Positions 21,558 through 36,500 of a stretch of DNA of 64,000 nucleotides are shown here, piece after piece. Below the pieces are notes generated by a model. It worked only from the letters and a program-made list of their open reading frames with translations. It ran no database searches and had not been told where the DNA came from. The stretch lies in contig CAJFCV020000005.1 in assembly GCA_904066235.2 (NCBI GenBank), forward strand, positions 1,364,001 through 1,428,000, in the 5' to 3' direction. How positions within the stretch are numbered: the stretch's first letter is position 1; each line of letters starts with the position of its first letter. Origin of the DNA: Bursaphelenchus xylophilus (Eukaryota; Nematoda; Chromadorea; Rhabditida; Aphelenchoididae). Made by a program: the position numbers and the translations under genes.

Positions 21558-24500
21558 CTACTTTGGAGATTCGATCGCGAACGTCTCGCTTTGAGCCACA
21601 TCCTCGCCATTGACTCGCTTCTCCTGCGTGACCTTCGTTATGTGAAAGTAGGCGCCGGGCTCGGAGCCGGCCGGCCGCACCACCAGGTCGGCGGTGGAGC
21701 GCGCCTCGCCCGCCACGTTTTCGGCGACGCAGGTGAATTGGCCGCCGTCCGCTTGTTCCACGGCCGGAATGAAGAGGGAATGCACGCCGGGACCCTCCTG
21801 GAACGGGATTATTTGACTTTTTCGAGGAAAAATTGGGGGGTTAGAGGAATTGAAAAATTCCAAAAATATCTCATCATGACAAATTTTTTCGTCTATATTT
21901 GACAAAAGAAATTATGACGTGATCATTAAAAATTTGTACTCAAAACGGGATTTTTTGATTTTTTTGTTGAAAAATTGAGGGTTTTGGAGGAATTTAAACA
22001 AAAAATTTGTCATCATGACAAATTTTTAGGTCTATATTTGGCAAAAGAAAATATGACGTCATCATTAAAAATTTGAACTCAAAACGGGATTTTTTGTTGA
22101 AAAATTGGGGGTTTTGGAGGAATTTAAACAAAAATTTGTTATCATGACAAATTTTTAGGTCTATATTTGACAAAAAATATGACGTCATCATTAAAAATTT
22201 GTGCTCAAAACGGGATTTTTTGATTTTTTTGAGGGAAAATTGGGGTTTTTAAAAAAAATCAAAAAAATATGTCATCATGACGCATTTTTTGGTCCATTTT
22301 TGACAAAAAAAATTATGACGTCATCATTAAAAATGAGATTTTTTAGCCATACAAAATTTCAAAAAGATCAAAAAACTTGTCGTGATGACCAAATTAGTAC
22401 CTAAACTGGCAAAAATTTGGAATTTTGTCGCATCTCAAAACGCAATTTTTCATTTTCAAGCAAAAAAAAAAATTAATTTTTTTTCAGAAAAAAATTTTTT
22501 TGAACTCCCGATTTTTTGATTTTTTTTCTTACCGTGATCAACTGGACTTCTGGACAGTTCGGAATTGGTTCTCCGTTCCTCAACCAGACCACATGTGGCT
22601 CAGGGTCGCCAGTTGTTTTTACAGTCCATCGAAGTGGCTGGCCTTCGGCAACTTCCTCGCTAATCAGCCGTTGAATAAAGTCTGGTGCGACAGTATTGGC
22701 TGAAAATCGAGTTATAAACATTTTCACAACAATTTCTTTGAGTTTTGGGATTTTATATGGAATTTTTTCTACTGCACTGTGCGTTCCAGAATTTTTAGGG
22801 TTTTTGCACAGTGCAGATGACTTTGAAAATTTTACTGTGGTATGCCCATAAAAAGAAAGACCGTAAGATCCCTAGGAAAAATTATTTTACCATTTTGCTA
22901 TTTACTGCACTGTGCAATTGACATTTTTTGAAATTTTGCACAGTGCAGTCAAAATAAATGGTTTTTTGCACCGTGCAGGGTTAATAAAAACTATTGACAA
23001 TGTGAAAAATGTAAAATCAAGAGCTCAATTTATCATAGGAAATATATTTTCCATCCATATATCAATTTTATACCTATGAAAGAGCGATTTTTTAAATTTC
23101 GCACTGTGCAATTGACATTTTTCGAAATTCTGCACTGTGCGGTCAAAAAAGATTGGTCTCTTGCACGGTGCAGGATATTCAAAGTCTATTGGTAATGTAA
23201 AAAATGTCAAATCAAGAGCTCGATTAATCATATGAAGTGGATTTTTATTTCATCTGACAGCTTCATCTTTATAAAAAAGAAATTTTTTGAAATTTCGCAC
23301 AGTGCAGAAATTTTTTCAATTTTTTGCACAGTGCAGCAAAATTTTTTTTTTTACTATTATAACAAAACTTTTCAGTGATTTGAAGAGTTCTAATCTTATT
23401 TCACCAATAAAAAAGATCAGAGATTACTGTAACTTATAGTAACTCACGTCTCACGACAAATTGCGCGCTACTTGTAGCGACTCCAAGGACATTCCGAACC
23501 GAGCACATGTACTTCCCGCAATCCTCAGGCTGAGCGTTATTCACAATCAACGCGATGTGCTCTCCTTGTTGGACGAATTGCAGATGAGGCGAGACTTTTT
23601 GGTCGATCAAATGCCCATCTTTTGTCCAGACAATTTCGGGCTCGGGATTGGCGGTGACAATTGCGTCGAACTGAACATTCTCCCCAATACTGGCGACATA
23701 CGATTGTAGGGTTTGGATGAAATGCGGGGGTTGGGCGTCCGAGGAACGCCGAGCAAGGTCTAACTCGTCTTGCTCGTAGCTTTGCTGGTATTCTTGGTAT
23801 TCTTGTTGAGAGTAGTTGGGCTCTTCGAATTTCGCGAATTCCTGTGGATAACTTGGCGAGAACACTTGATCATACGATTGGTTGGACACGATACGATCTT
23901 GAGAGTATCTCTGACTTCCTGGAGGAACGAATTGGCCTTCAGTTTGAACTCCATGACCAATATATTCACCATGACCATCTTGCTGAACATGATGAATATT
24001 TTGATGTCCTAGCGCTCGAATTCCCCCTTGGACAGGATAATTTGCAACGTTCTGGCCTTGCGAAAACCTCTGTGTTGCAGGCGAGCCAAAACGACCTTCA
24101 GACCCGGCTCTATGAGCAGTATATTCATCATGACCACTTTGATGAACATGATGTATATTTTGATGCCCTGGCACTCCAATATAGCCTCCGCCGACTCTCT
24201 GTGGCCCTGGACTAGACTGAGGATACCTTTGACTATCAACGATTTGTTGCGGATACCCCTGAGAGGATGGCGAATATACGATTTCTTCGTTTTGGTATCT
24301 CTCCTCGGTAGTGTAATATTGGGGGCTTTGTGACTGTGCGAATCGCTCGTACGGGCCATGATCCCGAGGCTGATAGGCAGACTGACTCATAATGCGACGA
24401 GCTGGCGACGAGGTAGAACCACGATCGGAATAATACGTCGGACTTGGAGCGTAGTCGGTGGCTCCGAAATCTTTTTGAATAAATCGTTGAGGAGTCTGAA

Positions 24501-27500
24501 ATAGACACAATTAGGGCTTAATTTGATAGTAAAATACGACAATAAGCACTAAACGCATTAAAAAACAATATTACAAACGTTAGATTTGGCCGCACAGTGC
24601 AGTAATCCTCCTTGATATTCTGCACTGTGCGGTGAAAAAAGTTTTGCTTCTTGCACAGTGCGGGATATATTGAGAAAATACAAAACCTGTTAGTACAACG
24701 TATCTAGCCATATGTCATCGATCTAAAACATTTTTGCTCATTTTTCACTATTCCGCACTGTGAAATCGAGATTTCTTGAAAATACGCACTGTGCAGTCAA
24801 AAAAGTTTTTCTTCTTGCACTGTGCTGAATACATTGGGAAATTTCAAAAAATGTCAGAATAATGTGTTTGGCCACAAATTCTCGATCTAAAAGATTTTTA
24901 CTAGTTCTGCACTGTTCCGCACTGTGCAATTGAAATTTGTTAAAAATACGCACAGTGCGGTCGAAACTGATTTTTTCACTGCACTGTGCGGACAAGTTTA
25001 GAAATAAAAAAATAAAAAAGAAGATGATTTAGACGACAAGAAAGCCACAAAAAATTTTCTCAAGATTTTGAAATCTACCGCACGGTGCAAAAAAATTTTT
25101 TTTTTTAATTTGCACTGTGCATTAAAAAAATTTTTTTTTACCTTTCTAGATGGCGGTGGGATCATAGATTTGGGTCGAATATGGATCAGCGTAGTCGATT
25201 CGGTCCTTCCTCGCACATTTTCGGCGACAATTCGGTAGTAGCCGGCGTTTTCCAGCTTGGCCGGGGCAAACGAAATGTAATAGGTGTCGCCAATGTTGGG
25301 GAACTGAAAATGGGGTGGAAAAATAAACATAGATGATGTTTTTGATTCAAGATTTTTTGTTTTTGAAAAAAAATCAAAAAAAATTTTTTTCTTCAAAAAA
25401 TTTTCTCATTTGCAAACTTTTTCAAAATTTTTCATTTTCAAAAATTTCAAAAAATTTCAAAATTTTCCTCTCAAAAAATCTCAAAATTTTTCATAACCCC
25501 CATCTCACCTCCGCAAATTGCCAATTTGACTTGATCGGGCGATCGTTGAAGAACCACTGGACTTTGGGCCTTGGATTTCCCACCATCAAGCAGTCCAGTT
25601 GGATCTTCTCCCCCTCATTTACCGTATACTCCTCCTGGAATGGTCGAATGAACTGCGGCGCGTTCGCCAGCGAGCTGAACCCGAAATCGGTGCAGTCCTC
25701 CGGCTGCGGGAAGCGGTTCTCGTACGCGGACTGGGTCTTGTGCAACGAGGTGGGCGTTGCGCGCTCCGTGCTGCTGTAGTTGCTGTGGTAGTCCTGGTGG
25801 ACCTTTTGCAACTGCTGGATGAGGATCTGTTTCTCTTGGTTGTAGTGTTCGGTGCGTGGGGAGGAGCTGCGGCGCGTGATGGACTGCTGGCTTTGTTGAT
25901 GATGGACCTGACTTGGTCTGGGCTGCGGGATCAAGTTTAGGGTGGCGGCGGTCCGCGCCTCGCCCGAATTGTTGATTGCGCGAACAGCGTAGAGGCCGGT
26001 GTTGTCGTGTTGGACACTGGAATTGCAAAAAAGTCGATGAAAAAGGAAAAAATAAAAAAAAAAACAAGTTTTAGCGACATTTTTGTCCGCAATGCGCAAA
26101 AAATGGTAAAAATCTCATTTTAGTCATCAAGAAACATCATCAAAAGGTTGTTTTACAAATCCAAGACATTTTTATTAGTTGTGATAGCCATTAGCAGCAG
26201 AGTTATAGCCAAATCAGCGAGCTAGGATATCAAAACCTTCTCCATGATGACTAAAGTGAACATGGTGAATATACTGCCATTACAGCTGCTCCGCAGTTTC
26301 AGTTCTGCTTCTTCACAATCTACAAGAACTCGTGAAGACATTTTGGTATCAAGTAGGCCGAAAACTTTGACATTAAATTAATAGAACGCCAAAATATTCA
26401 CCATGATCATCATAGTGGTCATGGTGAATATATTGGTACTTAACTGGGGTAACAAGTGAACCGGAAGTTCAGGCTCCTCAGAAATAACGCTGAGGTCATT
26501 CTGTATCCTAAAAATCAACTCAAGTCACCATCAGAATGACCAAAATTAAAGATATTCACCATGTTCATCAAAGTGGTCATGGTGAATATCTGGAACTTAG
26601 AAGCTGTAAAGAAAACTAATCAAGACTTCGGAATTCTCTGAGAAGCTCAAGGGATCATATCGTAGCTGCCGACTCAATATAAGCAAGATTTTTAGTCGCC
26701 AGACATGAAAAATATTCACCATGTCCATCAAAGTGGCCATGGTGAATATCTTGATTCGTAGGCTTACTAGACAAAAGTAATAGCTTTTTAATTACTCCTG
26801 CGGACATTCAAGGCCTTACTGTATACTCCGGATCAAGTTTTGTTTAAATTTAAGCAACCAAAAAATCAAAATATTCACCATGATCATCAAAATTATCATG
26901 GTGAATATCTTGATTCATAGGTCTGCCAGACGAAAATAATAGCCTTTAAATTATTCTTATGGGCATTCAAGACCCTAATGCATATACGGACAACGCAATG
27001 GCTGTCCCCAAATTTATACCATTCTGTCCCCAAATTTCCCCATTCTGTCCCCAACGACCTGTCCCCAAATAGGAGTTCGGAATCTGTCCCCAAAATATTC
27101 CGAATATGTCCCCAAACACAAAAATTAGTGTAGGGTCCATGTTTCGGGGTAGTAATAACACTTCGGGCTAAAAAATTTGAAAATTCAAATTGGTGATTAC
27201 GTAATAAGCAAAAGTTCAAAACTTTTGGGTAAAAATCGGATATAGGGGTAATCGAGGATGCTGATTTTGAAAATGATATTCATTTTACATGATTTTAACT
27301 TTTTTCTTAAGTAGTAGTGTAAAGTAGTAACTTTTGAAAATTTTAGACGAGATGTCGATTTATAGGTAATCGACACCGCGGATTTCGAAAACAATACCAG
27401 TTTTTTATGATTGTAACTTTTTTCTTAAGTAGTAGTGTAAAGTAGTAATTTTTGAAAATTTTAGATGAGATGTCGAGTTATAGGTAATCGAGGATGCTGA

Positions 27501-30500
27501 TTTTGAAAATGATATTCATTCTTCATGATTTTGACTTTTTTCTTAAGTAGTAGTGTAAAGTAGTCACTTTTGAAAATTTTAGACGAGATGTCGATTTATA
27601 GGTAATCGACACCGCGGATTTCAAAAACAGTACCAGTTTTTTTTATGATTGTAACTTTTTCCTTAAATAGTACTGTAAAGTATTAATTTTTGAGATTTTT
27701 TGAATTGGTAGGGTTTATGGGTGCTGATTCCAGAATAAGATTCCTGATGAGTTGTGCATTAAAGTTGTGATTTCTTTGTTTTTATTTTATTTTTTTGATG
27801 AATCGTTAGCTAAGTACAAGGTATGTGTTATTGTTGATTCAAAAACTGTGTTCATCTTCTGTAGTTTTTATTCACTTCCAATCTGTTGGCAGAAGAATTT
27901 TTGCTCAGAATTTTCTGTCAAACCTGGCATAGCGGCAGGCTATCCCAAGCCAAACAATTTTATAGCAGAAAAATTTCTGTCAAACCCCGCCCATTTTGGC
28001 GCGCTCGATGAAGAGCAGAAGCAATACCGTTGATGACTCGAAGTAATAATCGCATGAAAAACAATCCTGTTGGATAATAACACGATGTTGCTCAAAGAAC
28101 TTAAATTAGCAAAAAAACTTTTTGAAATTTAAAAATACTTCTCTTTAGACAACATAGTTATATTTTAAAAATTTTTTGTCATAAAAAGAAAAAAAAACAA
28201 CCGTACTATTTTGTGACGTTGTCCGTACAAGAATAGGTTAAATTTACACAAGTTATTTGCTGTTTCAACGTTTTCTCTACCGATTTATTGCAATTAGGCA
28301 GATATTGTTTTAGGTGATATCACACGGACCTGAAGGAGTTGAAAATATTTGTAAAATATTTTAAATTTTTATTGTGTTTTTTTTTTTTTTTTTTTAATGC
28401 TAAACTATTATCATTATCCAAAAGGATTGTTTTTCATGCGATTATTACTTCGAGTCATCAACGGTATTGCTTCTGCTCTTCATCGAGCGCGCCAAAATGG
28501 GCGGGGTTTGACAGAAATTTTTCTGCTATAAAATTGTTTGGCTTGGGATAGCCTGCCGCTATGCCAGGTTTGACAGAAAATTCTGAGCAAAAATTCTTCT
28601 GCCAACAGATTGGAAGTGAATAAAAACTACAGAAGATGAACACAGTTTTTGAATCAACAATAACACAAACCTTGTACTTAGCTAACGATTCATCAAAAAA
28701 ATAAAATAAAAACAAAGAAATCACAACTTTAATGCACAACTCATCAGGAATCTTATTCTGGAATCAGCACCCATAAACCCTACCAATTCAAAAAATCTCA
28801 AAAATTAATACTTTACAGTACTATTTAAGGAAAAAGATACAATCATAAAAAAAACTGGTACTGTTTTTGAAATCCGCGGTGTCGATTACCTATAAATCGA
28901 CATCTCGTCTAAAATTTTCAAAAGTGACTACTTTACACTACTACTTAAGAAAAAAGTTACAATCATAAAAAACTGGTATTGTTTTCGAAATCCGCGGTGT
29001 CGATTACCTATAAATCGACATCTCGTCTAAAATTTTCAAAAGTTACTACTTTACACTACTACTTAAGAAAAAAGTTAAAATCATGTAAAATGAATATCAT
29101 TTTCAAAATCAGCATCCTCGATTACCCCTATATCCGATTTTTACCCAAAAGTTTTGAACTTTTGCTTATTACGTAATCACCAATTTGAATTTTCAAATTT
29201 TTTAGCCCGAAGTGTTATTACTACCCCGAAACATGGACCCTACACTAATTTTTGTGTCTGGGGACATATTCGGAATATTTTGGGGACAGATTCCGAACTC
29301 CTATTTGGGGACAGGTCGTTGGGGACAGAATGGGGAAATTTGGGGACAGAATGGTATAAATTTGGGGACAGCTTAACAATTATCCTGCATATACTAGATC
29401 AAATTATGTTAAAAGTTAAACAACCAAAAGTCAAAATATTCACCATGATCATCAAACTGGTCATGGTAAATATACTGCTCATTAGCTTTTCCAACACTCA
29501 AATATCGCTAAAAAATCACTCTAGTAAACTCCCAGCCCCTTTCAGCAGCAGCGCAAACAAATTTTTTAAATTACAAACACGTCTTACCTAGTAATTTTGA
29601 CCCTACTCCATCCATCGGGTTCATTCCCAACTTTCACATTGCCATCTTCCTGGATTTGGTTATTATTCAAGGTCCACTCGACTTTTGGAATCGGTTCACC
29701 AAAAGCTTTGACCTCCAGCGTGGCCGGCTCCCCCTCAACGACCACTTGGTTGGTCAAGGGCGGATCAAAATGCGGGGGTAGACCGGATTGCGCGGTTGGC
29801 TGAGGACTTTGAACTTGTAAGCGGCAGAAATTGATCGATTCTCCATGAATGTTCTTGGCTATCACCTGAAAATTTGATTATAGAAAGATGTAGAAACAAG
29901 CTGGCGGAAAAAGATGTCATTTTCCGATTTTTGCCGGAATTTGGGGACATTTTATACGCAACAAGATTTCTGGGAAAATTTTTTTTCGTATCAAATGTCA
30001 CTTGAATTTGTAAAAAAAATATATTTTTTACAGCTGAGGCCGTATTTTACCTCTCATAATACGATTTTGCACCAAGTTTGAAAAAAATTTGGCCAGTTCA
30101 TTTTTGGTGACATTTTATCCGCAAATTTTTCTTTCGTATAAAATGTCGTTTGACCTGATGTGTTTATACGTCTCCAACGATAAAACAATCGTATTTTACT
30201 CCTCGTGATATTATTTAGCATCAAATTTGCCGAAAATCCGAACACTTTTGTGGAGACATTTTATACGCAAAATATTTCTTTCGTATAAAATGTCGCTTGA
30301 AGTCGTAAAAAATGTGTTTATGCGTGGCTAGTTATAGGTTTTGCCACTCGTAACATGATTCTGCACCAAGTTTGCTGAAAATCTGGCCGGTCAAATTTTG
30401 GAGAAATTTTATACGCAAACCTTTTCTTTCGTATAAAATGTCGCCTGACTTCGAAAAATGTATTTGTACTCGGCTGGTTGTAGGTTTTACCACTCGTAAC

Positions 30501-33500
30501 ATGATTTTGCACCAAGTTTGATGGAAATCTGGCCAATCAGTTTTTTGGAGACATTTTATACGCCAAATTTTTCTTTCGTATAAAATGTCGCCTGACTCTG
30601 CAAAAATGTATTTTTACAAAATTAACCACTATTTCAGAGCTCGTATTTTACCTTATAAAGTCCGGCATCTCCTGAATTTGCTCCCAAGATCCGCAGAACG
30701 CATTTATCGCCGGTGTAGTCAATTCGAATCCGGTCGGATTCTCGAATAACCGACTCCTCCTTGCACCACGTCACCTGAGGCTCGGGCTTCGCGACACAGA
30801 CGCACTCCAGGACCGCGGTGGTGCCCTCTCTGACGTCGACATTTTGGAGTTGGCGGACAAATCGAGGCTTGTCTTCCAGGGGGGTGGGGTTCTTGGAACG
30901 GGCTGAAAAGATACTGTAATTAAAAGAAGAGGTGATGAAAATGGACAAAACCTGACATTAATGAATCTTGGCAAAATATCCGATAATTTTCTTCAGTTTT
31001 TTTTGCACAGTGTCACCGAAATCACTCCAGTGACTTTGCGAACCGACTAGTGATAAAAGCGCAACCCCCCGACTTACATCTCACCGTCAACTGTGCCACA
31101 CTCTGTGCGGTGCCGTGCAAGTTTTCAGCAACAAACGTGTAATTGGCCGAGTCCTCCAGGAAGGTTTCGTCGATTCGCAGGGTTGCCACCTCGCCGTCGA
31201 AATGCTGGCGATAATCCGGCGAGCTCTTAAAAATCGAGGGCTCTCAGTGCTTGCCAACAGAGGCTGTTTTCGCTGTGGGACATGCTGGATTTTATTTTGC
31301 ATTTTTCTGTATAACGCGAGTGAAAAATTCTGGATAATGCGGATTGGAAATGTGTAAATTTTGATAAAATTTTGATTGGAATAATTTTTTGTCGATTTTT
31401 TGATAATTCTCTATAATGCGATTTAGAAATTCTGTACAACGCGGTCTGAAATTCTGTATAACGCAATTCGAAAAAATCAGAGAATTCTTAATTTATAGAA
31501 GATTTAATGCGGCTTTTCAAAATTTTCAATTGTTTCTGCATAACGCGATTTTCAAAAATTCTGCATAACGCGATTTTGAAATATTCTGCATATGGCGAGG
31601 AAACAATTAAAAAAATCATAAATATTCTTTGATTAATGATCACTAATCGTATGTCGCCAGAAAAGTAAAAAAAAGCTTTCTCCGGGTCCCACAACGAAAA
31701 ACTCTTTATCCGTCTGTCGTGAAAATAATGAGCACAATCGTAAAAGCAATTTGATTTCACCGAGACACAACTAATTTTCCCCCAGCGCCGATGCAATTTT
31801 CGTCGCGACAGAGTGCTCATTATTTTCCCGACAGACCGAGATTTTACTATGCTATTTCGTACTTTGATGACCCTTCCATCTTTCAGCCACTGCACCTTTG
31901 ACGGCGGCTCCGAGTCAATTTTGACGCAAAATTCGACGGGCTGGCCCTCCGTCACCTCCAGATTCTCCAGGCCCGCGATCAAGTTGGGCGCGTGGCCCCG
32001 AGGAATCTGATGTTGATGTTGCACAACCTCGGAGGTCGGGAATCTGGTGATTACAGTGGTCTGCTCTTCAGTGACAGTCTCACTCGTCAGATGTGACAGT
32101 TCTTGCTCCAGGTCGGAGAGGCGGCGCTTCAGCAATTGCTGATCTCTGTGCAGATAATCGAGTTTTTGCCCCAATTCGGCGTCTGAAAGAGTGCACAGTG
32201 CGAAATTAGGAGTGCCAACTGAGAAGTGAAGGTGGAAAGCAAAATAAATTTTGTTCGGACATTTTATACGATGAAAATTTTTTCGCAGAAAAATCGGTTC
32301 TTGGACTAATAAAAGAAAAAAAAATTGTCCTGAAGGTCTTAGAACATCCTACTCAACATTTCTGACAAGTTTCATTAAAATCCTGGGTGGTGACATTTTA
32401 TACGATAAAACGTTTTTTCGGATAAAAAATCGGTTCTATGATCAAAAATAAAAGGTAAAATTGCTCTAATTGTCTTAAAACGTCCTACTCAAAATTTATG
32501 ACAAGTTTCATCAAAGTCCTATTTGGCGACATTTTATATGACGAAAAGCTTTTTAGCAGAAAAACTCGGGAAGACATCAAAAAAATGCCCCACTTCTCAT
32601 CGAAGGTTCGAATCTCGATTATTGAATTGAGATTTCCCTCATAAATCAAAAGTGGTGTCATTTTATACGAGCAAACCTGTTTTTTCGACGAAAAATCGGT
32701 TTTTGGACAAATAAATGAGGAAAAATTGTCCTGAAGGTCTTAGAACATTCTACTCAACATTTCTGACAAGTTGCATCAAAATCCTGGGTGGTGACATCTC
32801 ATACGACAAAAACTTTTTTCGCAGAAAACATCGATTCTGTGGTCAAAAAATACTAGAAAATTTATCCGATAAGTTTTAAAAGACTGTAATATTTGTTTCC
32901 TCATGTTTCAAAAAGAAGTGACATTTTATACGATGAAACGTTTTTTCGCAAAAAAATCGTTTCTTGGGCAAATCAATGAGAAAAAATTGTCATGAAGGTC
33001 GTAGAACATCCTACTCAACATTTCTGATAAGTTTCATCAAAATTCTAGATGGCGACATTTTATACGATAAAAAAATTTTTCGCAGAAAAAATCGTAAAAT
33101 TCTAAAAATCTCACCTTGACTTTGCTCAACATGCTGCTGAACTTGTCCAATTTTCTCCTGCTGCTCTTTCAACGGGATTTTCCCAATCTTTTCCTCAATC
33201 TCCTTCTTCACCTTGCCTTCATCTCCCGCTTTCACTTCCTTGAACTTGGTCTCCAAATTCCCGATCAACTCGGTTGTTTCCACTTGCCAAATCTGCACTT
33301 CTTCCACCGTTTTTGACGCCGCTTTTCTCGCGTCTCGCTTCAATTGCCAATTTCTGAGCTCCTCTTGTAACTCTTCGAAGATCTTTTGATGCTCGTTGAG
33401 GATTATGGACAAAGATTCTTCCACTTTTTGGCTGCGCAGGTTTAAATCAGTGTTTTGAGCGGATTTTGAGAGCGCCGAGAATTTTTCAACTAAAAAAAAT

Positions 33501-36500
33501 TTCGAAAAAAATTATTATTTTCAAAAAAAATTTTTTTTTTACCTTGATGCTTCTCCTGAGCCAATGATTCTTGAACATTGTGCAACAAATTGGTCAAGTC
33601 GTTGAAAGCCAGCTCGTTTTTGTAGAGATCAGAGTCATTCAACGAGTCGGCCAGGGTTTGCAGTGACTTGTCAAGATCGCCATTCAATTTGAAAATCTGA
33701 AAAAATCAACATTTCTGACAATTTTCATCAAAATCCTAGGTGGCGACATTTTATACGATAAGAGGTTTTTTCGCAGAAAAATCGGTTCTTGGATAAATAA
33801 AGGAGAAAAATAGCTCTGACGGTCGTAGAACATCCTACTCAACAATTCTGACAAGTTTCATCAAAACCCTATCTAGTGACATTTTATACGAAAAAAAAAT
33901 TTTCGCAGAAAAATCTGTTCTTGGACAAATAGATGAGAAAAAATAGTCCTGAAGGTCTTACAACATCCCACTCAACAATTCTGACAAGTTGCATCAAAAT
34001 CCTATATGGGGACATTTTATACGATAAAACGTTTTTTCGCAGAAAAAATTGGTTCTGCGGTCAAAAACATGCAAGAAATATTCGATAGGTCTTAGGAAGC
34101 TCGAATTTTTATTTTCCTCATGTTTCAATAAGAAGTGACATTTTATACGATGAAACGTTTTTTCGCAAAAAAATTGGTTCTTGGATAAATAAATGAGAAA
34201 AAATTGTCCCGAAGGTCTTACAACATCCTACTCAACATTTCTGACAATTTTCATCAAAATCCTAGGTGGTGACATTTTATACGATGAAATGTTTTTTTGC
34301 AGAAAAAATCGGCTCTTGGGCAAATAAACGAGAATAAATTGTCTTGAAGATCTTAGAATATCATAGTCAACATTTTTGACAATTTTCATCAAAATCCTAG
34401 GCGGTGACATTTTATACGATAAAATGTTTTTTTGCAGAAAAATCGGTTCTTGGATAAATAAATGAGAAAAAAATTGTCCTGAAGGTCTTGCAAGATCCTA
34501 CTCAACATTTCTAACAAGTTTCAACAAAATCCTAGGTGGAGACATTTTATACGATGAAATGTTTTTTTTTTGCAAAAAAATAGGGAAAACAGCGAAAATT
34601 ACACCCAACGCTTTTAGAAGACTCCAAAATAATATTTTCTTGTCGAAAAATCATCTAATTACTTTAAAAATCCCAGATTTACCTTCTGCAGAACAGTTCC
34701 CATCTCGATTCGCCTCTCCAAATTCCCTTTCAGCACTTCGTATCGTTGCCGAAACTCCTTGATCTGCTGCTGTCCCTCTTCATTCAGCTCAAAACACTGT
34801 TGAATCACCGAATTCACCTCCTGCTCCTTGTTGAACAGCTGCGTTTCGAACTGTTTGTGGGCGTTGAGGAATTCGGCGGCGCTTTGGCCGCTCCCCCCAA
34901 CGTGGCCGTTGTCGGCGAGGAAGGGCTCGGCCGTCGTTTTGAGCCACTCGTTCAGCTCGATCAACTTCTCCGACAGCCTTCGATTCACGCTGACTCGGTG
35001 CGCCGCCAACTCCTCCACTTGCCGCAGGCGATTATGCAAGCTCTCAAGGACTTCTCGGACTTTTAAGTTGTCCTCTTGACGAAGGATTTGCGAGCCCTCG
35101 TCGATGACTTTTTTCGTTTTTTGCTTCGCCAAAGGCGCCAGTTCCGCCGCTAACGCCGCCGACGCAACTTTGAGGTCTCTTTCCATTTGATCCAGTTGGT
35201 TTAGGACCTGAAATATTTTTTGTCGTGAAAAATTTTTATTGATAGCATTTTCATAAAGTGCATGGACATTTTTTCCCACTTTTGCAGAGTGCACAGTGCA
35301 AAATTTTCGAAAAGAACGCACCGTGCAAAAAAATGCAAAATGCACTGTGCAAAAACCAAAAAAAGGTGAAATGTACGGTGCAAAATATGGGTTTTTGTGC
35401 ACCGTTCAAGGTGGGACAAATGTCCATGCACTGTATGAAAATGCTGTCACGAATTGTCTTAACGTATTTTACAAATTTTACCATGGATATTGATTTTGAT
35501 TTCGGAAAGCCCCCAAATTTTTTTTTGAAATTCCATAAAGTTTCTAGGGGTGACATTTTATACGATGAAAGTTTTCTTTTTTTTAAATTTGATTTATGGA
35601 TAAGAAACTAATTTTAAACAAATCCTAAACGGTTGAGAAAAAACGATAAATTGCTTTCCTCTGTTTTTTAAAGTGGCATTTTATACGATCAAAATTGGAG
35701 TCTTCGATAAAAAATTTAGTACAAAAAAAGTGGGCGTATTTTAAAAATCCGTTAAAATAATTAAAAAAATTTTTTTTTGAGGAAAATTTTTTCCGGACTT
35801 ACGATATTAGCGTTTTGCAAGAAGATCTCGACTTGGTTTTTGGACCTTCCTTCATTTTGAAGTTCATCCAAAAATTTGTTGATGGACACCTTCAGCGATT
35901 CCACTTTGGTCGCCAATGGAGACTGTGGAATGTTCTTTTGAACAATTTCCTCGATTCGGAGCAAGTTCTCTCGTTGTGTCTGGAAATATTTTAACTTGTA
36001 TATTACAATTAAATTTTTTTTTGAATATTCTAAATTTTAGTGCACTCCGCGAAATCAATTTTTTTTGCACTGTGCAATATTTTGGAACAATTTTTTTACT
36101 TGCACTGTGCAGATTTTCTGGGTGAAATTCAATTGCACTGTACGGTCAAAAAAATTTATTTTTGGCTTGCACTGTGCGGTCAAAAAAATTTATCGCGACT
36201 GCGCACTGTGCAAAATTCTCGGAAAAGATTTGTTTGCACAGTGCGGCCCAATTTTTTTCTAGTTGCACTGTGCAATGAAAAAAGTTTATTTTTGGCTTGC
36301 ACTGTGCAATAAAAAAAATTTGTTTTTGGCTTGCACTGTGCAATGAAAAAAGTTTATTTTTGGCTTGCACTGTGCAAGATTTCCCGGATAAAATTTCGTT
36401 GCACTGTGCAGTCCAATATTCTAAAAAATTGTTGAATTGCACTGTGCAAGATTCCCGGAAGAAATTTCGTTGCACTGTGCGGTCCGAAAAAAAATTCTCA

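Noticed and set aside
21914..22330. TGACGTCA as functional CRE/bZIP sites
   Set aside because: They recur only as part of a tandem repeat in an intron, so there is no independent support for a regulatory role.
23760..24508. Alternative frame ORFs in the linker exon
   Set aside because: Overlap the in-phase exon of the CCDC141-like gene; the other frames do not connect to neighbouring exons.
27752..28739. Two identical 93-codon ORFs on opposite strands
   Set aside because: They mirror each other because they lie in the arms of the foldback element; no transposase or other domain is visible.
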